22,676 nucleotides of DNA, from positions 1 through 22,676 of IMG/VR virus record IMGVR_UViG_3300005712_000002. One strand, 5' to 3'. The notes below the pieces were generated by a model, which did not search any database, had not been told where the DNA came from, and saw only the letters and a program-made list of their open reading frames with translations. This document shows positions 1 to 8,867 of this stretch, piece by piece. Positions within the stretch are counted from its first letter, which is position 1. Each line of letters begins with the position of its first letter. This stretch comes from a virus. The translations under genes were made by a program, and so were the position numbers.

Positions 1-1043
1 AGCGTCGCGGGGTCAGCCCAGCAATCGAGGGGAACCGGCAGGACATGCGTCGCGTTCGGAGGGTGCAGCCCCCCGTAATGTACAGATAAGTGAGTGTGCA
101 CGGTGACCTGCCCCGCAGCCACCGCGCCAGAATCGACACCGATGGGCAACGGCAGCGTCATGCCATCAAAGGCGATGCCGGATTGCACCTGTACGCTGCC
201 GGGCGCGACGGCGCCAGAGATTTGCCCGGTGACGATTAAATCGCCGGCCGAGGTCACTGTCAGAAGCGCAGGGGACACTGAGCCTGCAGCGTTGAGCTGC
301 CCGAAAACGAGCTGCGGACCGCTGCTAGCCTCTTGAATTTGCATCCCCATCACAGGATTCGTGCCCGAGAAGCCGGCCGGATGCGTTGCTAAGAGCAGCG
401 ATCCACTTTCTGAAATGACTTGCGAGGCGTTCACTCCCACATAGTTCGGAGCCGGGCCACCGCCCTGACTCTGCGAGGAGCACGCCGTAAACAGACTGAT
501 GGTGGGGTTGCATTGCACGTAGCCAACCAGAATTAGCCAGCCGCCTTCGCCCGCGCCGTCGGAAAACGCGGAGGCGGTTTGCGTCGCCAGAGAAAGTTCG
601 CTGCCGGGAGTGCCGAAGGACACCGAAGCTTGCTCCTGCGTGCTGCTGGATTGTGAACTATTGCACGCGCCCATCAGCGCCGAGGAGGCGGGCGCAGCCT
701 GGTCCGAACCGGAAAGATAAACCGGATACCAAATCCCAGCTTGAGGCGCCACTTGCGTCTGGAACTGATTCGGATCCAGTTGTATCGCGGCCGGGACCAC
801 CAGTTCTCGGCCGCTGCCATCAACCGCCACGCCCGCGGAAAGGCTGACGTTCTGATAGTTATTCCCGCTGGCGTCCGTTTCAGATTGCCCGCTGAGAACC
901 AGCCCTGCGGCGATCCCCCAGGTGTGGAGATAACGTTCGTGGCGGGCGAGCTGGCCACGCGCGTAATCCACCGCGCCAACCAGATCCGCCGCCGGCAGAA
1001 TCTCTCCCTCGTAGAATTCGGGGCGTACGATTGCGCTCGACAT
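1..1043 (-). CDS. eCIS distal paralog 3, possible fibre-like protein (partial, runs off left edge)
   Basis: Reading down from ATG at 1043, the frame is open for 347 codons to the edge of the window without a stop, so the gene is incomplete here. The start follows an AGGAG ribosome site by about 10 bases and lies 3 bases after the stop of the preceding gene. Residues 8-90 repeat the plan of the two upstream neighbours in weaker form: PEFYEGEILPAADL, a conserved Leu-x-x-His-x-Arg turn (LARHERYL), AAGLVLSG, then AGVAVDGSGRELVVP. The Cys of the sister proteins' VCGL motif is Ala here. Further on it is rich in Ser, Gly and Gln, with a GDLIVTGQISG stretch like the necks of phage tail fibres and a His-rich VTVHTHLSVHYGG. 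I infer a surface-exposed baseplate or fibre component. The family is not one I can name. Confidence 0.8.
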   Translation of the reverse strand, partial: MSSAIVRPEFYEGEILPAADLVGAVDYARGQLARHERYLHTWGIAAGLVLSGQSETDASGNNYQNVSLSAGVAVDGSGRELVVPAAIQLDPNQFQTQVAPQAGIWYPVYLSGSDQAAPASSALMGACNSSQSSSTQEQASVSFGTPGSELSLATQTASAFSDGAGEGGWLILVGYVQCNPTISLFTACSSQSQGGGPAPNYVGVNASQVISESGSLLLATHPAGFSGTNPVMGMQIQEASSGPQLVFGQLNAAGSVSPALLTVTSAGDLIVTGQISGAVAPGSVQVQSGIAFDGMTLPLPIGVDSGAVAAGQVTVHTHLSVHYGGLHPPNATHVLPVPLDCWADPAT

Positions 1044-1046
1044 AGT

Positions 1047-3140
1047 TCAGGACTCCTGCGATCGGGATTTCTTTTCTTTAGCGAACTGGCCCTGAAGCTT
1101 GGCGTGCTCGGCCGACAAATCCTTGAGTTCTTCAGCGAGTTCGCTGACCCTGCGCTCGAGTGCAGCGGTGGCGGCGTTGGCGGATTCGGTGGCGGCGTCC
1201 TGCTCGAGTTTTTCTTCCGCTAAGCGCCACTTTGAAACGAGCGGCGCGAGAAACGATAGCGGCTTCACCTGCGCTTGTTCGGCTTGGACCGGGGCGGGAC
1301 AAGCGCCTGCGATCATTGCGAGAGCCAGCTCCGCGTAGGCTGGCGCTTGGCCCAGCGCTCCCGAGAGGAATTCGCTCTGGTAGCCGCGTTTTTCGTTCTC
1401 GCACTTTTCATAGCGCGAAGGGCAGCACCATTTCTCAATTGCGTCGCCCATGCGCTGGATTTCGGGAATCCAGTAGCGGACGGCGGCTGGGGAAATCACA
1501 AACTCTCGTTCCAGGTTGCAGATGTCCTTCACGCAACAATCTTTCACGGTGAGGCACGCGAGCAGGACGCCTGGGTCATCGCAGGGCGGGCAGGCCGGCA
1601 GGAGGGCGTTGCAGAAACAATTGCGCAGATACTGCTGCACGATTCGGCAGAGAACGCCCTCGGCGCTGACGATCGAAGTTGCGCCGGACATCGACGTATC
1701 AGTTGCGGGAGCCGTAGATGGCAACACCACCGCGTCTACTTCTGCAAGCAAGTTGCAAATCGTCAATCCCTGCGACTGTTGCAGGAGATTTTGCAACCAC
1801 TGCTTGAGCGATTGCAGCGACTCGGCGAGCAGCACGTGGAAAGCGGGGGTGTACGCGACACCAACGGCCATGAATTTCATGGTCATGGTCTTGAACTCGG
1901 GAGCTACCAAAACGCGCTCCGACGTATCCCGGGAGGAGTGCGCCCCGGCGAGCTGGCCAGTGACCTCCATCAAGGCTGCGGCGTATCCACGACGAAGCGT
2001 GGTGGGAAACGCACGGCGAATAATGCTGGCATTGATGGTTTTGTGCGCGGTCCCCAGCAGGGTGATGGCGGAACCCAAACTCGACACGCCCTTGTCGGAC
2101 TCCCTGCGAATTTCCACCGGCTGCAGGGAGTAGCGCGCCACATTTGCCGCCAGGTGCGAGACTTTTTCCAGGATCGCATCGACGATCGCAGCGTCAATGT
2201 GCTCGCCTTCGATCTTCGCTTCGTCAAGCGCGTGCTCCAGTTCCTCGGTGTGTTCGCGCAGTCGTCTGGAAAACGCCGCGGGATCAGTGATCGTTAGAGC
2301 CGGATTGTTGCCGATTTCCAGGACGGCGGCGGCCAGCCTTTGCGCGTAGCGGCACAAGAAGCTGCAATCGATAGTGGCTTTTTGTAGCGCGGTGGGATCA
2401 CCAACGCAATTCCAGAAGCGGCTGCAGATCGCGGGGTCGGGCTCGGAGCTGGGAGGGCAGCGCAATTCGAAGGTGAATCCTTCCCGGATGCGCGTGGGCT
2501 CGCAGGTGCCGCTACCGCAGGGCGCGTCGGTAGCGTAAGGCGAGACGGGATCGCTGGGCTGTTCGCAATAGTTGATATAGAGGCAGTACCGGCGCGACGG
2601 GTCTGGCTTCTGCGTCGCAGCGTTACCGGCCATGCCGGAATTGGCTCCGGACATCGCAGCGCTCGCAGATTGCGATGTGCCGGATGTGGCGGTCGTCCCC
2701 GCGCAAGGATCGCTGCAATCGGTGCCTCCGCGCAATTTCAAGAGGAGATTACGGACCATCTGGTTGATGTCCAGGGTCTGCGGGCAAGCCACGGCGATAT
2801 CGTTCCCACAACAGTCGATGGCGTAGCCTGGATTCACGACCACCGTGCCGCAGCCGCAGGGCGGGCACGTGACTTGCAGCCCGCACACGACGCCCGAGCC
2901 CATCAGAAAACGGTTGTGCAGGCGATTTTTCGCGACGACGTAATCGCCGAGCGACTGAAGATCGTCTTCGGTGAGCAGCTGCCCGGCAAAAAACAGCGGC
3001 CGGACGTAGCTCTGCCCCTGGCACGAGGAGCAGCCTCCGCCACCACCGCAATTGCACGGAGACGCCGGCGCGGCCCCCGAGCCGCCGCAACCGCAGGGAC
3101 TCTTGGAGCTGGACACTGAAATGCTCGCATTAGCAGCCAT
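1047..3140 (-). CDS. eCIS distal paralog 2, cysteine-rich protein with C-terminal coiled coil
   Basis: Protein of 697 residues, function unknown. Residues 14-40 hold a CGCGG and CNCGGGGGCSSC cluster. Residues 47-125 are the module shared with both neighbours (FFAGQLLTEDDL, then RLHNRFLMGSGVVCGLQV, then GYAIDCCGNDIAV). CEQPSDPV near residue 192 also occurs, slightly altered, in the upstream neighbour. Residues 250-480 look largely helical. Residues 520-545 are again rich in Cys, and residues 640-697 form a charged coiled coil. I count about 38 Cys, very many for a cytoplasmically assembled particle, so metal binding or disulfides after release are possible. The start ATG follows a GGGAG site by about 9 bases and lies 21 bases after the preceding gene. 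Its place after the baseplate genes suggests a peripheral baseplate part. This is inference from context only. Confidence 0.85.
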   Translation of the reverse strand: MAANASISVSSSKSPCGCGGSGAAPASPCNCGGGGGCSSCQGQSYVRPLFFAGQLLTEDDLQSLGDYVVAKNRLHNRFLMGSGVVCGLQVTCPPCGCGTVVVNPGYAIDCCGNDIAVACPQTLDINQMVRNLLLKLRGGTDCSDPCAGTTATSGTSQSASAAMSGANSGMAGNAATQKPDPSRRYCLYINYCEQPSDPVSPYATDAPCGSGTCEPTRIREGFTFELRCPPSSEPDPAICSRFWNCVGDPTALQKATIDCSFLCRYAQRLAAAVLEIGNNPALTITDPAAFSRRLREHTEELEHALDEAKIEGEHIDAAIVDAILEKVSHLAANVARYSLQPVEIRRESDKGVSSLGSAITLLGTAHKTINASIIRRAFPTTLRRGYAAALMEVTGQLAGAHSSRDTSERVLVAPEFKTMTMKFMAVGVAYTPAFHVLLAESLQSLKQWLQNLLQQSQGLTICNLLAEVDAVVLPSTAPATDTSMSGATSIVSAEGVLCRIVQQYLRNCFCNALLPACPPCDDPGVLLACLTVKDCCVKDICNLEREFVISPAAVRYWIPEIQRMGDAIEKWCCPSRYEKCENEKRGYQSEFLSGALGQAPAYAELALAMIAGACPAPVQAEQAQVKPLSFLAPLVSKWRLAEEKLEQDAATESANAATAALERRVSELAEELKDLSAEHAKLQGQFAKEKKSRSQES

Positions 3141-3161
3141 TGGATTTTCTCCCTACGTTAT

Positions 3162-4694
3162 TCACGGCTCTCGCTCATCTTCCCGAATGAAAAACCAGCT
3201 TTCAAATCTGCCGCCGGGCATGCCCAGCCCCGAAGTCCAGGGTCCGTAGCCGCAGGGCGGGATGTGGCACTCGTGCTCGTGCTCGCGTTCGCGCAGGTGA
3301 TGGTGTTCGGCGTATTCGCGGATCAGGGGAACGCGCCCACCCACGTTCCAGCCGTCCACGGGGCGGCAGCATTCATCGAGGATGAATTCGGTCCGCAGAT
3401 TCACGATGACGCGGTCGCCAGGCTCCAACGTGAGATCGGTGCGGTCGCGATAAAAAATGCGATCCACGAAACCTTCCTTCGGCTTGTCCACGAACTCGCC
3501 GGGCTTGTTATAGATGTTGCCTTCCCGACCGCCTTCCACCACCCAGGTGTCCATCACGCCGCGATGAATGGTGTCGGCACGGACCGGCCGCGAAAAGCGG
3601 ACCTCCAGCCCTCGGCTCAGGTGGTGGTCGCGAAAACGCGTGCCCATCACATGCTTGGCCTGGTCCTGCATGTAGTTGTAGCCATTCACCCAGCTGATGC
3701 CGGTGATCGTGGTGGGCTGATAGGTGCCAAGCGCGCGGCGCACACCGTTGTGGATGTGGTGCTCGCGCAACGGGTGTCCGAGGCAGACTCCATCGAGACG
3801 CGCGAGCAGCAAACACTCCGTGGCGCAGGCTTCGCAGCAAGTGCCGCAGCGATGGTCCGGAACGGGCGGATCAACGGTGAGTTGCACGCCAACGCTGTCT
3901 TGCAATTTTCCGTAGGTGCAATCGGACATGCCGCCGCAGGCGTCCTGCAGGACGGGGCGGACGGGATCGACCGGCTGTTCGCAGTAGCAGATGCTGACAT
4001 ATAGAGTGTCCGCGCCTTGCTTCATGCGCTGCAGGTCGCTGGCGCTCAAATGCGCGAGAAGATCGATGATCAGCGGGCGGCGCACCACCAGTTCGTTGCC
4101 GTGGCAATCCAGGGCCAGCCCGCAGGTGACGCGGATGCGAGTGCGCGGCGCTTCCTTGCAACATTTCTTGTAATGTTCTCCGAGCCGGCGGCGAAGTTCT
4201 TCGATCCGAGCGTCGAGGTCCGCGGCGGATGGCGCAGGAGCTGGGGCGGGACTGGCGGACGTCGTGGCCGCCGGCGCTGCCGTTGCGGGGCCGCCGCCCG
4301 TTGGTGCCGAATGAGCGGCGGAACCTGGCGCCGATGCCGGCGTCGCAGTCGCAGCAGTAGCGCCAGCAGAAGCGGTGGCGGCTGCGCTCGCGGCGGCTTT
4401 CTGCTCCAGGAGATCGTCCAATTCCTGGACAAGCTTGCGCTCCTCCTCTTCTTCCTCGGACGTACAGTCTTTTGCAATGGGCACGGGTTCGACCAGCAGC
4501 CCGCAAACCGCACCGTAGCCATGCAGGCAACGATTGTGCAGCTTTAGCTTTTCGCGAAAGAAATCCTGCTCGGCCTGGAAATCCTGGACGCCGAGCATTT
4601 GTCCGTAAAAATATTTCAGGCGGCGGAATTCACGAACATCCACGCACGTTCCGTTCTTGCTATGCCCCGGCAATGTCTTGTTTGCGCTGCTCAT
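3162..4694 (-). CDS. eCIS distal paralog 1, with coiled-coil/Ala-Pro insertion and His-rich tail
   Basis: Protein of 510 residues, function unknown. The shared N-terminal module is split. Residues 26-70 carry LKYFYGQMLGVQDF and LHNRCLHGYGAVCGLLV. The matching second half (CGLALDCHGNELVVRRP) resumes at about residue 185. Between them is an insert of about 110 residues: an acidic helix with a run of six Glu, an Ala/Pro/Ser/Thr linker, and a second charged helix. CEQPVDPVRP near residue 238 recurs in paralog 2. Residues 283-294 are Cys-rich (CGTCCEAC). Residues 355-390 look like an Ig-like strand pattern. The C-terminus has a His/Glu-rich stretch (residues 460-476) and ends GGRFESWFFI. It holds about 22 Cys. 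The start follows a GAGG site by 5 bases and lies 7 bases after the gpI-like gene. It is probably a baseplate-periphery protein, by context. Confidence 0.85.
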   Translation of the reverse strand: MSSANKTLPGHSKNGTCVDVREFRRLKYFYGQMLGVQDFQAEQDFFREKLKLHNRCLHGYGAVCGLLVEPVPIAKDCTSEEEEEERKLVQELDDLLEQKAAASAAATASAGATAATATPASAPGSAAHSAPTGGGPATAAPAATTSASPAPAPAPSAADLDARIEELRRRLGEHYKKCCKEAPRTRIRVTCGLALDCHGNELVVRRPLIIDLLAHLSASDLQRMKQGADTLYVSICYCEQPVDPVRPVLQDACGGMSDCTYGKLQDSVGVQLTVDPPVPDHRCGTCCEACATECLLLARLDGVCLGHPLREHHIHNGVRRALGTYQPTTITGISWVNGYNYMQDQAKHVMGTRFRDHHLSRGLEVRFSRPVRADTIHRGVMDTWVVEGGREGNIYNKPGEFVDKPKEGFVDRIFYRDRTDLTLEPGDRVIVNLRTEFILDECCRPVDGWNVGGRVPLIREYAEHHHLREREHEHECHIPPCGYGPWTSGLGMPGGRFESWFFIREDEREP

Positions 4695-4701
4695 GATTTC
4701 C

Positions 4702-6792
4702 TCACCCTCTGACAGTTTGCGTTCCTACAATCGAGCCTTCTCCGACGCCCGCGCCGCCCGATCGTCCGCTCGGGCCGTTCCACACGATGCTGTTCCGGTT
4801 CAGACGAATGTTCCCCGCGCTGCCCAGCACCGGTGCCGCGAGCGGGACGAAACCGGTATCTACGCCTACGGCTGATAATTCGCCCAGGAGAAAACCGCTG
4901 CTGCCGATGCGAACGGAAGCCACGGTGTGGGCAGGCTTCTGCGCTTCGATCAAGTTGGTCAGACGCGTTTGCTGCTCGGGCGACATATCCGGAAGCGTAG
5001 GCACCAGCACGCGGAAACGATAAGCGCCCGCGGAAAAGGGATCCTGGTCGGGATTGCCGTAGCTGCGCAGCGGAGCTGCACCGAGCGCCGAATGATCCAG
5101 GCGGAAACGGGAGCTGTTCTTGCCGAAGAGGCGCGTCGCGCGCAGGCGCGCATTCCGCCCGATCGCCGCCTGCGAGCCCGATGGATTCGATTGCTCCGCG
5201 CGAAGTATTTTCCTGCTGCCCAGCGCGCCCCAGGGTCCGGTGGACGACATCTCTTCGATCGCCGGCGTGACACCGAAAACCAGATTGATCGCTTGTTGCA
5301 GGCCCTGGAGCGTTCCGCGCTGATTGTAGAGTCCGGCGGCAGCGCCCAAAATCTGGCGACGCTTTTCCGCATCCCAGGTGGGATCGAAGCCGATACCGAA
5401 AAAACCTCCCAGCCATGGGAGCAACTGCGCTGGAACTCCGGAAGGATCGAGAAGCGCCGGGTAGCGCTCGATCACTCCGTCCACGTCAGCGATCGTGGCG
5501 TCGAACAGCGAAAGAAACCGTTCCGTGAAATCTTCGGCCTGGGCAGTCTCGCGATATACATCCGGCAGATGGTCGAGGCTGGTGACGCGCGGGAAATCGA
5601 TGCGCACGCGGCGCACCACGGGCGTGGCCGTGCCGTTTCCTTTGAAGCGAAGCCGGAAATAGAGATACCTTCCCGGAGGCTGTTTAATGAGGAAGTCCAC
5701 GGACCCTGCGGGTCCACTGGTCCAATCGGCGGGATGCGGCGGGCCCGCCGGGAAATTTTTCCATTCCGGATCGCGCGTCGGATCTCCCTGGCTCGCTCCG
5801 GAGATCACTTCCGCGCTGGCCACCGCAGCGCAGAGAGTGGTGCCGGCAGGAATGTCCGCATCCAATCGCACGCGATGCCACTGGCAACGCGGAATGCCGC
5901 TATCGAGGGCGCAGGTGAGCAATTGTCCGAGTTTTTGCCGAGCCGGCAGGCCGTAAGGAACGATATCCGCGGCGCTCACCGGCCGACCGTACCAGGAAAA
6001 ACCAGTGGCTACACTGAGACCGCGGCGCGTGTCCTGATCGAACGTGAAGCCTTCGTCGGAAACCGCCAACAGCCCTGTGGGCGCAAAGGAGCTTTGCAAT
6101 TGAGCGATCGTAGCGACGGCAAACTGGCTCTGTCCCTCGGCGAGCGACCACAGCGCCCACGAATTTCCGTCATGCAAGACCACCCATGTGGCGTGCGACG
6201 AATCCACGGCGATGACCGCAAGCGCACCGTGCGAGGGCAAGTCGGCTGGGAGGAATCCCTGAAATGTGCCGCGCAGATCGTAACGAGCCACCTTGTTTGA
6301 GGTTTCACAAGTGACGAGCAGTTCGCCACGCGGATTGAACGCGAGAGGCCCGGGCTTTTCGACCGGAATTTCGGTCGCGAGCCTTGCGCCGGATTCGACC
6401 CACAGCAGAACTTTGTTCGCACCCTGATCCGCGACGGCCAATCGCTTGCGCCACGACGCGACCGCGACTGGATTCTTGAATGGCGCAGGCGGACAAGACG
6501 GCCAGAGGGGTTTCCACTGCTGCTGGCATGCATCGCGACGCAGAAGAAACGACTCGGGAGGAAATGGAGTGAGCAAGTACCATTCGCAGGCAGCACAGCC
6601 GCGGGCGAGCCGCGCCGGCAGCAAGTATTGGAAGAGTTGGGTGGGATCCACCGCGCCCGCTACCGTCTGCGCGAGGTAGATGCCTCCGGGATCGCCAAAA
6701 CCCAGAAGGTTGGATGAGTTTGGGTCCAGCGCGTCCCAACCGACATTGGGATCGAGCAAGCGAAAATTCGGTTTGCCCGCGCTGCAGCTCAT
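4702..6792 (-). CDS. beta-propeller-like plus P2 gpI-like tail/baseplate protein
   Basis: Protein of 696 residues. I chose ATG at 6792 because it overlaps the preceding stop (ATGA) and follows GGAG by 7 bases. An in-frame ATG at 6873 would add 27 residues wholly inside the upstream gene. Residues 105-270 have repeating strand motifs (PVAVASWRKRLAVADQGANK, GPLAFNPRGELLVTCETSNK) typical of NHL/YncE-like propellers. Residues 300-400 look like a beta-sandwich. Residues 402-510 match the P2 gpI tail-protein family: DHLPDVYRE, FTERFLSLFDATIADVDGVI, PWLGGFFGI, and a YNQRGTLQGLQQAINLVFGV helix. The C-terminus repeats fibre-like Gly/Ser strands. The gpI proteins link wedge to fibre or periphery in contractile tails. 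I infer the same role here, with the propeller facing outward. Confidence 0.85.
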   Translation of the reverse strand: MSCSAGKPNFRLLDPNVGWDALDPNSSNLLGFGDPGGIYLAQTVAGAVDPTQLFQYLLPARLARGCAACEWYLLTPFPPESFLLRRDACQQQWKPLWPSCPPAPFKNPVAVASWRKRLAVADQGANKVLLWVESGARLATEIPVEKPGPLAFNPRGELLVTCETSNKVARYDLRGTFQGFLPADLPSHGALAVIAVDSSHATWVVLHDGNSWALWSLAEGQSQFAVATIAQLQSSFAPTGLLAVSDEGFTFDQDTRRGLSVATGFSWYGRPVSAADIVPYGLPARQKLGQLLTCALDSGIPRCQWHRVRLDADIPAGTTLCAAVASAEVISGASQGDPTRDPEWKNFPAGPPHPADWTSGPAGSVDFLIKQPPGRYLYFRLRFKGNGTATPVVRRVRIDFPRVTSLDHLPDVYRETAQAEDFTERFLSLFDATIADVDGVIERYPALLDPSGVPAQLLPWLGGFFGIGFDPTWDAEKRRQILGAAAGLYNQRGTLQGLQQAINLVFGVTPAIEEMSSTGPWGALGSRKILRAEQSNPSGSQAAIGRNARLRATRLFGKNSSRFRLDHSALGAAPLRSYGNPDQDPFSAGAYRFRVLVPTLPDMSPEQQTRLTNLIEAQKPAHTVASVRIGSSGFLLGELSAVGVDTGFVPLAAPVLGSAGNIRLNRNSIVWNGPSGRSGGAGVGEGSIVGTQTVRG

Positions 6793-8867
6793 GATGATGC
6801 TCCAGCCGTCACAATCACCTCGTGAATAGCGGGCCAAACCAGCGAATTGGCTGAAATCGGAAAGTCCGTGCAATTCGCGCCGCGCACGCCGTCGACGACG
6901 TACACCAGGGTCGAGACAGCGGTGACGCCATTCACCAGTGAGAGCAGTTGCCGTACGAGTGAAACGTAAGAAAGCGTGCCGCCGAAAGGCCAGCCCGTGC
7001 CATCATCTCCACCGGTGATCGGATCGAGATACGAGTTGATCTGGGCAATGATGGAATTCACGGTGTCACCGCGGCTGACGAAGGTCTCAATCACCACGCT
7101 GACTTCCACGCGAACACTGTGATACACGGGGGCAGCAGCGACCACCTCTACTCCGACGGGGGCCAACTGCCCTGACAGATAGGAGGACACGGCCAACAGC
7201 GAACCGTCATCTGGAATCGGCGGAGTGGATCCGCGTTCGGGTGGAATTACAAAAACGCACACGACTCCCGGGATGAGAGTGCCGGGAAAGGACGGATGAA
7301 AACCGGGAACGGCATGGGCTCGGGCTACAAGCGCTCCGGTGGCATGCAGTGCGAGCACTTCGTAGTCTGCAGAAGCAACACTTCGACCGCGCGCGCGAAT
7401 TTCTTGCGGACCGCGCGCCAGCACTTGCACCGTTGTTTCGGCGTCCGTGCCGCCAGTGGCGGCAAAGGGATTCGTGACGCCCGACAGGAATGGCACGGAA
7501 TTGACCAAATTCGTAATTTGGCCTGCGCCGACGGCGCCGCCAGAACCTCCGCCAACCTGGTAACTGAGCGCGACCACGTTCCGGAACCCTGGCGGCACGG
7601 CCATGCCGTTGGTTCCATCGCCAAACGTGACCTGCCCGGTCGCAGGATCGAGTTCATAGACTTGCGCAGTGGGTCCAAATTCGGAGAGGTCGTCCACTTC
7701 GGTCCAGATGGCTGCGGTGGGAATGCCGCCGGGTGATGATGAATTGGCAGAGGAAGTTTGAGACGGGCTGGAGTAGGTGATGTTGGTGGTGTCGTCGACC
7801 TGCAGCACAAGCGATCCGGGAAGTACGGGAGTCTGGCTCAATGTCATCACCGCACCGTTGGTGTTCGGTACGGGCGTGAGAGCTTCGTCATAAAAGGTTT
7901 GCACGGCGGTGGCGAGGACGGTATTCAGCAGCACGCAAAGCAGCGTCGGCGGCTGCGGATAAGCACCGTACAGAATCTGCAAGCGCAGCCAAAGAAGCGG
8001 TGTGGAGTCTGACGCTCCAGCGGGAATTGCCGGATTCCACTCGGCTGGTAATCGCAGCGTCACGACGCCGCTTTGCGTCAGGCCGTTGGTTCCATCGCTG
8101 GCGACTTCGGCGGGCTGATAGCTTCCGCCATCGAGAATCTCCCATTGCAGCAGGGGCGCAAGTGGAGCGGGAAGCGGCGCCGAGCCTCCGGTCGAGACTG
8201 GCGGCGGTTGGCCCGCGGGACCCTGGACCTGGATGCCTAGTGATATTTGCGGTCCGACGAAGACGTTCGGCGCGGCGGAAAGTCCGATGAAGAAAGCCAC
8301 GCCCGGGCGGGGGTTCGCGCCAAACGGCTGAAAAGGAACCGTGGTTGTGGTCGGATCGATCGCGCGATATAAGCCATTTTCGAAAGCGTACATTTCTTGG
8401 ATCTGGCCCGGGGCGGCGTACAGGTCGTCGTTCGTTTCGAAAATGACCGTAGTTCCGCCGCCGGCTGGCGGCGCGCCCATCTGGAATCCCTGCGGCAGAG
8501 AAAGCGACCGTGTTGCGCCAGTGGAGACTGTGAATTGTACGAGGGCTTCGGCGGCCGTGGGCGGAAATGGCGTCACACCCCCGGCGCCGAGGAATTGGAT
8601 GAAGCAATTTTCCGGGAGTTCGTTGAGACGCTGCAACACAGGCTCCATTTCCTCGGAAAACAAATGGGCCACGGCAATTCCCGCGTCGCTGGCGCGCTGA
8701 TTGGTCCACTCGGGTGTGTAAGACTTGATTCGCGCACAGAGTTCTTCGAACACCACCTCGCGCGTCGCGTCCACCAGCGACGGCCAAATATCCGGCGCGC
8801 CGCCGGGAGGCACGGCGCGCGTGCTCACGAGCGGCGATGCTTCCTTTCCCCACCACGGAACGGTCAT
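6789..8867 (-). CDS. baseplate J/gp6-like protein, second copy
   Basis: Protein of 692 residues. Its start overlaps the preceding gene (ATGA) and follows GGAGG by 6 bases. The N-terminus (RIKSYTPEWTNQRASDAGIA, LFSEEMEPVLQRLNELPENC) fits the helical N-domain of eCIS baseplate J proteins. The J core is recognised by GQVTFGDGTNGMAVPPGFRN, by VALSYQVGGGSGGAVGAGQI, and by a RSVASADYEVLALHATGALV segment. The C-terminus has GWPFGGTLSYVSLVRQLL, shared in pattern with the first J protein. It is about the same length as that protein but clearly diverged, so this is an old duplication. Wedge proteins of this family form the ring joining hub to sheath. Two copies side by side suggest a heterodimeric wedge, as with gp6/gp7-type or Afp11/Afp12-type pairs. 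That assignment is inferred. Confidence 0.92.
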   Translation of the reverse strand: MTVPWWGKEASPLVSTRAVPPGGAPDIWPSLVDATREVVFEELCARIKSYTPEWTNQRASDAGIAVAHLFSEEMEPVLQRLNELPENCFIQFLGAGGVTPFPPTAAEALVQFTVSTGATRSLSLPQGFQMGAPPAGGGTTVIFETNDDLYAAPGQIQEMYAFENGLYRAIDPTTTTVPFQPFGANPRPGVAFFIGLSAAPNVFVGPQISLGIQVQGPAGQPPPVSTGGSAPLPAPLAPLLQWEILDGGSYQPAEVASDGTNGLTQSGVVTLRLPAEWNPAIPAGASDSTPLLWLRLQILYGAYPQPPTLLCVLLNTVLATAVQTFYDEALTPVPNTNGAVMTLSQTPVLPGSLVLQVDDTTNITYSSPSQTSSANSSSPGGIPTAAIWTEVDDLSEFGPTAQVYELDPATGQVTFGDGTNGMAVPPGFRNVVALSYQVGGGSGGAVGAGQITNLVNSVPFLSGVTNPFAATGGTDAETTVQVLARGPQEIRARGRSVASADYEVLALHATGALVARAHAVPGFHPSFPGTLIPGVVCVFVIPPERGSTPPIPDDGSLLAVSSYLSGQLAPVGVEVVAAAPVYHSVRVEVSVVIETFVSRGDTVNSIIAQINSYLDPITGGDDGTGWPFGGTLSYVSLVRQLLSLVNGVTAVSTLVYVVDGVRGANCTDFPISANSLVWPAIHEVIVTAGASS

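Noticed and set aside
1275-2297. Long plus-strand open frames across the whole operon (for example 1275-2297, 3264-4004, 4927-6300)
   Set aside because: They are shadows of the GC-rich minus-strand genes. Their products are rich in Arg, Ala and His and carry no motifs, while the opposite strand encodes recognisable proteins.
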